Source: Candidatus Odyssella sp. (GTDB lineage Bacteria > Pseudomonadota > Alphaproteobacteria > Paracaedibacterales > Paracaedibacteraceae). Taken from it: a stretch of 64,000 bases of DNA. Below the pieces are notes generated by a model that ran no database searches, was not told the origin of the DNA, and saw nothing but the letters and a program-made list of their open reading frames with translations. A program made the translations under genes and the position numbers. Each line of letters opens with the position of its first letter. Positions within the stretch are counted from its first letter, which is position 1. This document shows positions 1 through 7,785 of this stretch, piece after piece. Location: contig DYSP01000002.1 of assembly GCA_020718185.1 (NCBI GenBank), forward strand, positions 1-64,000, given 5' to 3'.

Positions 1-227
1 CCAATGGTGAGACAAAACGGGGAAAATTTGAACACCTTGAAGATGGTTTATATTCGATGCGTATCACAAAACAAGATCGCCTTGTCTTTCGCATCACTGG
101 CGGAGATTTAGAAAAAGGTATCACAGCTATTCAGATTATTGAGGCAAAAGAGCATTATAAACACACTGCGACAAGAGCAACACAAACAACAGATGCTCAA
201 CTAATTAAGTGGAGTAATTTGAGGTAA
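1..227 (+). CDS. C-terminal part of a RelE/YoeB-like toxin (cut by window edge)
   Basis: An open frame enters from the left edge (first full codon at position 3) and ends at TAA 225-227, giving 74 residues. The stretch LYSMRITKQDRLVFRI resembles the core of Txe/YoeB-type mRNA interferases, where a short turn is followed by an Arg-Ile strand and an Arg-Leu-Val-Tyr/Phe strand; an IIEAKEHY segment follows. Classical YoeB ends soon after the HY, whereas this protein carries about 25 further residues. The start and any antitoxin lie outside the window. It faces the comEC remnant tail to tail. The family call rests on motif likeness only. Confidence 0.45.
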   Translation, partial: NGETKRGKFEHLEDGLYSMRITKQDRLVFRITGGDLEKGITAIQIIEAKEHYKHTATRATQTTDAQLIKWSNLR

Positions 228-262
228 GGAAATAGGCAATCGTTACCTCAGTGATGGATTTC

Positions 263-2344
263 TTAATCCATTATTAGGGTGACTTTACAACACTTTGCTT
301 CGCTCCACGGACGGCATCCTTGCCATTGACAAGACGTTTTAACATCCATTGTCCCTGCTGTTTTAAAAGAGGCAATCACCGTTCCTTGATGTTGAAGAAT
401 AGATCGATCCACAACTTTACCCTTATCAGGACACGCATAAAAAATTGACCGTGATGAAAGAAGGTAGTTAACATCCTGGCATTGCTTACGTAATTTGGAT
501 TTTGATAGTTTTTTAACCGTCAAAAAAATCGTTGAATTGTTCATTGTTTGCGTCAACGTTGCGGACGTTACTCTCTCTATTTCACGTAATCCGACTTGAC
601 GTAGAAACATCTCTTGCATAAAGCCTGAGGCTTTACATCCTAGACAAAAAGCACGTTTACCATCAACGTGCCATAAATAGCTTGTTCGCGTTCAGGAATC
701 AAAATTTTAGGATCAGCCACAAATTTTAAGCAACAAAACGCTAACATCATTGGGATCACACCTAAATAGCGCCATCGTTGTTGCCACAAACAAAACCAAA
801 TTCCCCCAATAATGAACAGAGTCAAAAAAACAGGTGATTGTTCTGGCATAATTATGGCCGCACCTGGCAATGTAGCAATAGATAAGGAGACCTTAATGAG
901 TAGTTGAATCGCCCCTTTAAGAAACGGCGTTACCAGAAACTCTCCCCCCACAGGCATCAGTAATAAAAATATGACAATGAGCGGCATAATGATAAAACCG
1001 GTCAACGGAATAGCCACTAAATTCCCCAACACCGCTTGCAATGAAAAACGTTGAAAAATAGAAATTGTCAGGGGTGTGGCCGCATAGCTAGCAATTAAAG
1101 TTGTTGCGATAATCCCCACAAGATAAAGAGTCATTTTTTTAAAGATTCCGCCACGCTCTGCCCACAAATGAAAAGGTCGCCATCCATTTTCATACACGCC
1201 AATTAAGGCCACAACGGCCGCAAAAGAAAGCTGAAAACTAGCAGATAATAAGCTTTCAGGATAAATGAAAAGAATCAGACTAGCTGCAAAACAAACCAAC
1301 CGCATCGACAAAGGATTACGGTCTATAATCACAGCCATCATCGCCAAACAAATCATTAAAAAGGCGCGAAGGGCTGGAATACCAACCCCAGAAATCACTA
1401 GATAAAATAATAAAAATGGGATGGTCAGGCACGCAGCTGTTTTTTTTAAATCAAAAGATTCAGCAAAATACATTGAAAGAGACAAACCACGACGCATCAT
1501 CAAAAACACAAAACCAGCAATCAAACTAAGATGAAGTCCTGAAATAGCCAAAAGATGAGCCAATCCTGCATCTGCAAATGCCTGACGTGTGGCATTCGAT
1601 ATTCCACCACGAGTGCCCGTGATAAGCGCTGCCATAATCCCGCCAACATCCTGATCTGGCATGAATTGCTTTGTAATTGCATCAGTAATACGACGACGTA
1701 ATCCTTTTAAAACAGTCTCAACATGCTCATCACCTACGGCTAATTTCTTGATAGCTTAGCAATTGCCCCGTAGCATTAATTCTTTGAAAATACGCAACAC
1801 GTCGAAAATTATATCCTGATTCACTCAGTACACCACCCAGTGGCAGTAACGTCGCCTCACCTTTTATTTCAGTGCCAATATCTGGGACGGGCAATGATGC
1901 ACGAAGAGACAAACGGATCGTCTGAATTGCCTCATAACTCGCCGGCTGTTCTTTTAAATGCAACAATAGTCGAACACCACGCTGAGTATCTTCAATATCA
2001 GCAACAATACCTGTAAAGGAAAAATGCTGAACTCGTTGATCAATCATAAATGTATTCAGCCCCACCGTTCGCAGGTGCGATACCCCAAACCCTAGACAAA
2101 AAGCACATATAGCAACACTCAACCATCTATGTCTCGCTACTGCCACAAAAAGTAAGGAACTTGCAAAAAGCGCCCCTACGGTCAACGCTTTTGGTTGTTG
2201 AGACAAGGAAAAATACGCCAAAATCCCGCACCCAAATATCACCGGCCATCCCAAAATCAGACGTTGGCGATCTTTTAAATAACAGTCTTTAAAAAAACCA
2301 CAAACAGCTATAAAAGAGTTTTTTATGGAAAATTCCTGGTGCAT
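263..2344 (-). pseudogene. comEC: comEC, DNA uptake channel, broken by two frameshifts
   Basis: Three consecutive minus-strand frames together spell one ComEC/Rec2 protein, the inner-membrane channel for transforming DNA. The first (2344-1730) carries the N-terminal membrane and DUF4131-like part and ends ISRR-stop. In the next frame EHVETVLKGLRRRI continues directly from about 1728 into the Competence domain (HLLAISGLHLSL; about ten membrane segments) down to 640. In a third frame KRAFCLGCKASGF continues from about 658 to 263 and ends in the GCRPWS-type tail usual in alphaproteobacterial ComEC. No residues seem lost at the junctions, so the damage is two small indels. Recent decay is likeliest. 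Programmed frameshifting at the AGG-TGA junction or sequencing error would look the same. Confidence 0.85.
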
Positions 2345-2406
2345 TCTAGGGCTTAGGTCAGTTATAACAAAGATAGATTCATTAAAAAGATACGTTATAC
2401 ATAAAC

Positions 2407-3801
2407 ATGAACGTTGTCACTCGTTTTGCCCCTTCCCCTACAGGTTTTCTTCATATTGGTGGAGCCCGCACTGCTTTATTTAATTGGTTCTTTGCCAAAC
2501 ATCATCAAGGGAAATTTCTGCTGCGCATTGAAGATACCGATAGAGAACGGTCAACTGACGTTGCGGTTGACGCTATTTTTGAGAGCCTCAAATGGCTTGA
2601 TTTAGATTTTGATGACAAACCTGTTTTTCAATTCGAAAGAGCCAATCGCCATGCTGAGATTGCTCACGATTTGTTAAAACAAGGCAAAGCCTATTATTGT
2701 TATTGTTCTCCAGAAGAATTAGAACAAATGCGTGAAGAAGCTCGTCAAAACGGCAAGCCACCACGTTACAGTGGGTTTTGGCGTGATCGCGACCCAAAAT
2801 TAGCACCCACTAATGTCAAGCCAGTGATCCGTCTTAAAACACCCCAAACCGGTGAACTCACTATTGAAGACCTAGTTCAGGGCAGTGTCTGCGTTCAAAA
2901 CAACCAATTAGATGATTTAGTTTTATTGCGCGCCGATGGTACCCCCACCTATATGTTATCCGTAGTTGTTGATGATCATGATATGAACGTTACTCACATT
3001 ATTCGCGGCGATGATCATTTAACGAATGCTTTTCGTCAAATCCACATTTATCATGCCTGCGGTTGGGATGTTCCTATCTTTGCTCATATTCCATTAATCC
3101 ACGGCCCCGACGGCGCTAAACTTTCTAAGCGTCATGGTGCATTAGGCACCGAAGCGTATCGTGATATGGGCTTTCTTCCCGAAGCTATGTGTAATTATTT
3201 GATACGTTTGGGATGGAGCCATGGTGATGATGAAATTATGAGCCGCGAGCAAATCATCCAGTGGTTTGATACAGATGCGATTGGCAAATCACCCGCTCGT
3301 CTTGACCTTGCAAAACTCACACATATTAATGCACATTACTTACGTGAAACAAGCAATCAACGATTACTTGACCTTAGCCGTGAATTTCTAACAACTAAAT
3401 TATCACGTCAACTAACCACAACCGAAGAAACACGCCTTTTGCGCGGCATGAATGGGTTGAAGCAACGCGCTAAAACACTGATTGAACTTGCGGATGCTGC
3501 AATATTTTACTGTGTTCTTCCTCAATTGGATGACAAAGCCATTAAGTTTACAACGCCTGAGGCAAAAGCATTAATTCAGGCCGTCGTCAGCAACATTGAA
3601 GCAACAACTGACTTTACGGAAAGTGCGTTAGAGAATTTGGTGCGTCAAGTAGCTGAACAAACGAATCAAAAGCTGGGCAACATTGCCCAACCATTAAGAG
3701 TTGCTTTGACAGGTAGCACTATCTCCCCTAGTATTTTTGAGATTATGGACGTTCTTGAAAAAGAAGAAACCCTCAATCGCTTAAAGGCTTTTATAAAATA
3801 G
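2407..3801 (+). CDS. gltX: Glutamyl-tRNA synthetase
   Basis: 464 residues, normal for a bacterial class I GluRS, which charges tRNA-Glu (and tRNA-Gln in bacteria using the amidotransferase route) in the cytoplasm. The N-terminus RFAPSPTGFLHIGGARTA holds the HIGH-type motif at residues 16-19. The KMSKS equivalent is KLSKR at about 238-242, after LIHGPDGA. A CYC pair near residue 98 lies in the region that binds zinc in some members. Alphaproteobacteria often carry two GltX paralogues; nothing here tells which tRNA this one prefers. It is divergent from comEC with a 62-bp gap and has no partner gene downstream. Confidence 0.97.
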   Translation: MNVVTRFAPSPTGFLHIGGARTALFNWFFAKHHQGKFLLRIEDTDRERSTDVAVDAIFESLKWLDLDFDDKPVFQFERANRHAEIAHDLLKQGKAYYCYCSPEELEQMREEARQNGKPPRYSGFWRDRDPKLAPTNVKPVIRLKTPQTGELTIEDLVQGSVCVQNNQLDDLVLLRADGTPTYMLSVVVDDHDMNVTHIIRGDDHLTNAFRQIHIYHACGWDVPIFAHIPLIHGPDGAKLSKRHGALGTEAYRDMGFLPEAMCNYLIRLGWSHGDDEIMSREQIIQWFDTDAIGKSPARLDLAKLTHINAHYLRETSNQRLLDLSREFLTTKLSRQLTTTEETRLLRGMNGLKQRAKTLIELADAAIFYCVLPQLDDKAIKFTTPEAKALIQAVVSNIEATTDFTESALENLVRQVAEQTNQKLGNIAQPLRVALTGSTISPSIFEIMDVLEKEETLNRLKAFIK

Positions 3802-3818
3802 CCTAAAAATTGTATTTA

Positions 3819-3835
3819 GAGACCGTTGCATAATG
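3819..3835. repeat. Solitary MITE-type terminal repeat
   Basis: The 17 bases GAGACCGTTGCATAATG match the left terminal repeat of the 142-bp element at 59114-59255 at 16 of 17 positions. No facing inverted copy is visible before the next gene, so this is probably a remnant of a second copy or of its parent insertion sequence. Confidence 0.5.
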
Positions 3836-3958
3836 GGATAACTCCTTTATTCTCATATATTCAATTAAGATTCTTGAAAGACGGTGTTTCTTAATCATTT
3901 ATCAATAATTATTATCTATTATTATAGATGAAATGCCATAAAACTAAGGAGATCTATT

Positions 3959-4381
3959 ATGTCACTAAAAACAATTTTACTTTCCACAACACTTGTAGTC
4001 ACTTTCAGCGCAGTAAATGCATTTGCCAATTTTGGAGATGTATTCAAAGAAGGTGAACAAATGACCGAAGGATTTATTAACGAAGGTGAAAACGTCGGCA
4101 AAGGCATGACAAACATGGGTGAAGGAATGCTTAACCAAGGTGTAACCATGGGTGAAGGCGCGCTTAATGAAGGCGTTCATGTAGGTGAAGGCATGGCTAA
4201 CATGGGTGAAGGCATGGTTAACTCCGGTGTAAACATGGGTGAAGGAATGCTTAATGAAGGTGTAAACATGGGTGAAGGTGTTGCAAATATGGGTGAAGCC
4301 GCTGTTGGAGATGCTGCAAACGTGGGTGAAGGCATGGCTAATCAAGGCGAACAAATGGTTAATCCAAATCAAGGGCAGTAA
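3959..4381 (+). CDS. Exported Gly/Met/Asn-rich protein with mixed 7- and 11-residue repeats
   Basis: 140 residues with a clear Sec signal peptide (MSLKTILLSTTLVV..., likely cut after VNAFA) and a good ribosome site (AAGGAG) upstream. The mature part is almost wholly repeats of the type N-x-G-V-x-M-G-E-G-M-x (11 residues) alternating with N-M-G-E-G-M-x (7 residues), in the order 7-11-11-7-11-11-7-11-7. It has no cysteine. The 7/11 mix is the periodicity of heptad/hendecad helical proteins, although the glycine content argues against a rigid coiled coil. No family was recognised and no function is proposed. It stands alone between gltX and ctaA, followed by its own terminator. Confidence 0.8.
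   Translation: MSLKTILLSTTLVVTFSAVNAFANFGDVFKEGEQMTEGFINEGENVGKGMTNMGEGMLNQGVTMGEGALNEGVHVGEGMANMGEGMVNSGVNMGEGMLNEGVNMGEGVANMGEAAVGDAANVGEGMANQGEQMVNPNQGQ
4112..4360 (+). repeat. 87-bp in-frame tandem repeat, 2.9 copies
   Basis: Copies start at 4112, 4199 and 4286, each with the codons for Asn-Met-Gly-Glu-Gly. The first two are 87 bp long (29 codons, that is 7+11+11 residues); the third is 75 bp and more diverged. They encode the super-repeat of the exported protein, so copy-number change would keep the frame. Confidence 0.8.
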
Positions 4382-4496
4382 AGTTATCTGACTGATATAA
4401 GATATAATATGTCTTCTTTTGCGAAAAGGGTTGCTCAGGTATTATTAATGAATTCATTGATATACACGAATCGACCTTATTCTTTCATAACAGAAT

Positions 4497-4524
4497 GGTG
4501 GCGATGTTAAGTCGTCACCCTTTT
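4497..4524 (+). terminator. Rho-independent terminator after the repeat protein
   Basis: Stem GGTGGCGA (4497-4504) pairs with TCGTCACC (4512-4519), including one G-T pair, around a 7-base loop and is followed by CTTTT. It ends on the stop codon of the convergent ctaA. Confidence 0.6.
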
Positions 4525-5545
4525 AAGCTTTTTGTTGACGCATGGCAAATTTGACATATAAAACCAGCGTTAAAACGACAACAGCCGTTCCTTGATGCAA
4601 TGTTCCAAGAAAAACAGGAACTTGAAATAATAAAGTCATAATTCCCAGAACAACTTGCAACAAAACACCTCCGATAACTAGTAATGCCGTTTGCTTTAAT
4701 GAATTTGAAACGCGTTGACGCTTAAGCAATAGCATTGACCACAAGATTGTTGCCAACGTTAAAATCGCTAAAGTACGGTGAATCCACTGAACAGTTGCAG
4801 CATTTTCAAGAAAATTTAAGTATAGCGGTTGTAAAAAATTCCATTCTGCAGGTATAAATTGGCCCGCCATTAATGGATATGTATTGTAAATTAATCCTGC
4901 TTTCAGACCTGCCACTAATGCACCATAAAAAATAGTCAATAACAAAAACAAAGACCCCAAATGCAAAATACCTGCTGTTTTTTTAAGATGTGGTAAAAGC
5001 TTACCTGATGCCGCACACATGACTTTAAGAGCCGTCCAAAAAACTAAGGCATACAACACTATTGCTAATAAAAGATGGGCAGCCAATCGATAATGGCTTA
5101 CAGAAGGATCTTTTACTAAGCCGCTTTTCACCATATACCAACCCATAAATCCTTGCCCCGCACCAATAATGAACGATATGATGGCCATCTTTTTTACGAA
5201 TGGTGAAAGCTGTTTTCGCACCCAAAAATAGATAAGAGGAAGAAAGAAAAATAACCCAATAAGCCGCCCCAATAAACGATGTGCGTATTCCATAAAAAAG
5301 ATGAATTTAAATTCTGACAATGTCATCTGTGAATTGACAAGTTTATATTCTGGAAATTGCTGATATTTTGTAAATTCTTGGTGCCATTCAGCTTCTGCTA
5401 AAGGGGGAAGAATACCTGTCACCGGGTTCCACTCAACAATTGATAAGCCTGAATGCGTTAACCGTGTTGCCCCACCTAACATAACCATTAACCAAATGAG
5501 AAAGCAGGTTCCAAACAGCCAAATTAATTGAGATTTTTGTTTCAT
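4523..5545 (-). CDS. ctaA: Heme A synthase (COX15/CtaA)
   Basis: 340 residues, the length of the alphaproteobacterial type-2 enzyme, with about eight hydrophobic segments. It oxidises heme O to heme A for aa3-type cytochrome oxidase in the inner membrane. Visible family signatures are GGATRLTHSGLSIVEW near residue 25, EYAHRLLGR (first heme-ligand His region), SHYRLAAHL, IHRTLA and LHQGTA; the histidines in the last ones are the usual ligands of the second half. It implies aerobic respiration with an A-type oxidase. No oxidase genes or ctaB lie in the window. Transcription converges on the repeat-protein gene. Confidence 0.96.
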   Translation of the reverse strand: MKQKSQLIWLFGTCFLIWLMVMLGGATRLTHSGLSIVEWNPVTGILPPLAEAEWHQEFTKYQQFPEYKLVNSQMTLSEFKFIFFMEYAHRLLGRLIGLFFFLPLIYFWVRKQLSPFVKKMAIISFIIGAGQGFMGWYMVKSGLVKDPSVSHYRLAAHLLLAIVLYALVFWTALKVMCAASGKLLPHLKKTAGILHLGSLFLLLTIFYGALVAGLKAGLIYNTYPLMAGQFIPAEWNFLQPLYLNFLENAATVQWIHRTLAILTLATILWSMLLLKRQRVSNSLKQTALLVIGGVLLQVVLGIMTLLFQVPVFLGTLHQGTAVVVLTLVLYVKFAMRQQKA

Positions 5546-5621
5546 AAGAAAAAAATACTCTTATTTTATTAAAATTAATTTTCAAACTTTAGAGAATATT
5601 CATTTTTTTTGCAATCACCTC

Positions 5622-5649
5622 TTCAAAAATCCGTTAAACTGTTTATAAT
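5622..5649 (+). promoter_or_regulatory. Possible promoter of the four-cysteine exported protein
   Basis: TTCAAA (5622-5627), a 16-base spacer and a perfect TATAAT (5644-5649) lie 33 bases before the start codon. The -35 match is only 4 of 6, so this rests mainly on the -10 box and position. Confidence 0.35.
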
Positions 5650-5682
5650 GAATTTCAGGTAATCCTTTTAGTAAATTGATCA

Positions 5683-6294
5683 ATGTTTAAAAAAATATAC
5701 CAAATTGCCATGTTTTTATTTGCCGTCATCACGTGTGTATCAGCAGAAGGCTTTACTATTTACTGTCCTCTTGACCTTAAAACAGATGATCATTTATATC
5801 GCGATTTTGTACAAAATTGTGGTGCACGTGTAGAAGATATTAATCCAGAAATTTTTCAGATTGGGTTTGCCTCACTCTACCGTGTTGAAAAAGCTGATGC
5901 TGCTACCATGAATGCAGTGGTTACAAAATGGGTTACAGCTCATCAAAATGACTTCAAAGGATTATCCTTAGATTTAAGCGATGTAAAATTAGAAGGACAA
6001 GATATTTTTATTACAACAACCTTTCTTTGTAATCAACTTTATACGCTGCGAGAAAATTTGCAAAAACATATCAATTGCACAAAATTTCCATCTGGAAAAA
6101 CATATGATTTAGATGCAAACACGAAAGGATTTCACCTCTTTTCAATTATAACTGCAGATACAACAGGGTTAAAAAAATCCCGCATCTACCGCGCAACACA
6201 GATATTAAGAGATCGTCTTCATCAAGCAAAAGATATCTATCATGATGAGTATACACAAGTAACTCTTACGGCGCCTATTGTCAAAATCATGTAG
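5683..6294 (+). CDS. Exported protein of unknown function with four cysteines
   Basis: 203 residues. A signal peptide (MFKKIYQIAMFLFAVITCVSA, then EGFT) precedes a mature chain of about 182 residues with four cysteines (IYCP, QNCG, FLCN, INCT), enough for two disulfides in the periplasm or outside the cell. The order of strands and helices (FQIGFASLYRV, then SLDLSDVKL, IFITTTF, LYTLRENLQKHI, GFHLFSII) loosely recalls the 2H phosphoesterase fold. However, the first His motif is absent and the second is imperfect, so an enzyme is not supported. No known family was recognised. It stands between ctaA and another exported protein, with neither apparently in one operon with it. Confidence 0.75.
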   Translation: MFKKIYQIAMFLFAVITCVSAEGFTIYCPLDLKTDDHLYRDFVQNCGARVEDINPEIFQIGFASLYRVEKADAATMNAVVTKWVTAHQNDFKGLSLDLSDVKLEGQDIFITTTFLCNQLYTLRENLQKHINCTKFPSGKTYDLDANTKGFHLFSIITADTTGLKKSRIYRATQILRDRLHQAKDIYHDEYTQVTLTAPIVKIM

Positions 6295-6393
6295 GGTAAA
6301 ATCCAATAAAAATTCTCCTCACTTAACTTTTCTTTAACTTATTTAGTGGCACGATATAGATAAAGTATTTTTTAAAACCTGAGGAGAATGTCC

Positions 6394-6978
6394 ATGTTTA
6401 CGAAAATGATGATGCTGTTCACCGCATTGCCGTTAACACTGGCATTATGTAGTGATGCCAATGCTGTTGGCTCGAAAGCAGCACAAGCAAGAAAATCCAT
6501 CTGCGCTGATATTAAAAACATCAAAGATAAAAATGATCCACGACTTAGATTAAAACCATTTTGTGATGGAACAACTCTCCATTGCACAACTCATGCAAGA
6601 GGTGGGATTGGTCTTTTAGGCAAAATAGAAGGTGTCTGCGATCATCCTCGTCTTTGTACTGATATGTTTTTATACAATACCTGTAAAGAACAATGTCTTG
6701 ATGCGAGAACTGATCAACATGGTATAAATGATGAAAAATCCAAAAAAATTAAGGCTGCACTAGATAAATGCCCCATAGGAATTACTCCTCCGACACAAAC
6801 TAAGCCTTTAGTGCAACGGCCGACATCAGCACTGCCAACATATATAGCACCACCAACAGATCTGCCCCCTGAATATATACCACCGCCACCAACGGATCTG
6901 CCTCCTGAATATATACCACCGCCACCAACAGATCTACCACCAGAGTTAAATCAACCATCAGGGAGTGATTCAGGCTGA
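6394..6978 (+). CDS. Exported eight-cysteine protein with Pro-rich tail
   Basis: The start at 6394 is preferred over 6388 because the ribosome site GAGGAG (6381-6386) is only one base from 6388 but seven from 6394. That gives 194 residues: signal peptide MFTKMMMLFTALPLTLALC..., probably cut after DANA, then a domain of about 110 residues with eight cysteines (ICAD, PFCD, LHCT, GVCD, RLCT, NTCK, EQCL, DKCP), suggesting four disulfides. A tail follows with a 12-residue repeat of the type YIPPPPTDLPPE. Not recognised in any family. The design (secreted, disulfide-rich, Pro-rich linker) suits an extracellular or surface protein, but no activity is implied. A strong terminator follows. Confidence 0.78.
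   Translation: MFTKMMMLFTALPLTLALCSDANAVGSKAAQARKSICADIKNIKDKNDPRLRLKPFCDGTTLHCTTHARGGIGLLGKIEGVCDHPRLCTDMFLYNTCKEQCLDARTDQHGINDEKSKKIKAALDKCPIGITPPTQTKPLVQRPTSALPTYIAPPTDLPPEYIPPPPTDLPPEYIPPPPTDLPPELNQPSGSDSG
6850..6945 (+). repeat. 36-bp coding repeat, about 2.7 copies
   Basis: Units begin at 6850, 6886 and 6922 with CCACCAACAGATCTG or close variants. They encode the Pro-rich 12-residue repeat at the C-terminus of the eight-cysteine protein. Confidence 0.85.
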
Positions 6979-7037
6979 GGTCTAAACAAAGCCAACAAAA
7001 TTGGGATTAACCCCTCTCCTGTAGCTAAAAAGCAATC

Positions 7038-7064
7038 CCCCCTTATTCAAAATAAGGGGGTTTT
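7038..7064 (+). terminator. Rho-independent terminator
   Basis: A perfect 9-bp stem CCCCCTTAT / ATAAGGGGG around loop TCAAA, followed by TTTT, closes the eight-cysteine protein gene. Confidence 0.85.
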
Positions 7065-7170
7065 GAAGTAGGGTTTGGCAACAACATTAATCATTTATTA
7101 TCAAAATCATCTAATATAAAACCACTCCTCACTTAAGTCTTTTTTAATTTACTTTATAATATCATATAAA

Positions 7171-7616
7171 ATGATATTGTTATTCCCTGCACTAGCATTA
7201 TGCAGTGAAGTCAATGCCACTCAACAACAAGGTCAAGCCCCTTCTACTAATACACGTAAACGTTCAACACAGCGCACACCAAAACGATATACACCACCAC
7301 AACAGCAACAAGAGATGGACGATGCAAATTAGCTCAGAAAGAAGAAGACCTCTTTGCAAATGCAACATCGGAACAACTTCAAGCTACCCAACAAAAATCG
7401 TCATCGGCATATAGAGCTGCTAACTCAGAATCTCATGATAGAGTGAAAAAATATCGCCTAGGTAAACAAAAGAATAGAAAGGCTGCACCTGCTGATAGGT
7501 AAGAACAGTCATTACCACAACATTATTCTAATAACAAAATATCAGGTGGAAGACCATATAATTTCGATAATGTTGCTCCATTGACTCTAGATGGCTTTTA
7601 TTTGCATCACTATTAA
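7171..7616 (+). pseudogene. Decayed exported protein sharing leader and signal region with the 6394 gene
   Basis: The upstream motif CTCCTCACTTAA (about 7120) and the signal-peptide end FPALALCSEVNA parallel the 6394 gene (TALPLTLALCSDANA). The ATG at 7171 has no ribosome site and the hydrophobic stretch is short, so the original N-terminus may be lost. The first frame stops at 7330-7332. A shift by one base at about 7331 restores an open frame (AQKEEDLFANATSEQ...) to TAA 7500-7502, and the same frame runs on past that stop to TAA 7614-7616. The mature part is Gln/Ser/Lys-rich without cysteines, unlike its neighbour. Read as one gene with one frameshift and one stop; function unknown. Confidence 0.6.
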
Positions 7617-7691
7617 TGGATTGGGTTGAAGCCCAGAGAAAAACTATCCAAACGATGGCTTCTCCTTACTTTACCTATAAAGTACATTTCC

Positions 7692-7718
7692 CCCTTATCT
7701 TTTGATAAGGGTTTTTTT
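7692..7718 (+). terminator. Rho-independent terminator
   Basis: Perfect 8-bp stem CCCTTATC / GATAAGGG with a TTTT loop and a run of seven T. It ends the decayed exported-protein unit and insulates the cyclase gene downstream. Confidence 0.85.
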
Positions 7719-7785
7719 ATTAATGAATCATTAATCACTTTTCTCTACAATTATAGATGAAACCTCTTTAATAGCTGAATAGAAA

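Noticed and set aside
3977..4372. Long open frame opposite the 7/11-repeat protein
   Set aside because: Arises from the repetitive codons; no signal, start site or independent support.
7205..7414. 69-codon plus-strand frame in the decayed exported gene
   Set aside because: Wrong frame relative to the conserved signal region and to the restored downstream frame.
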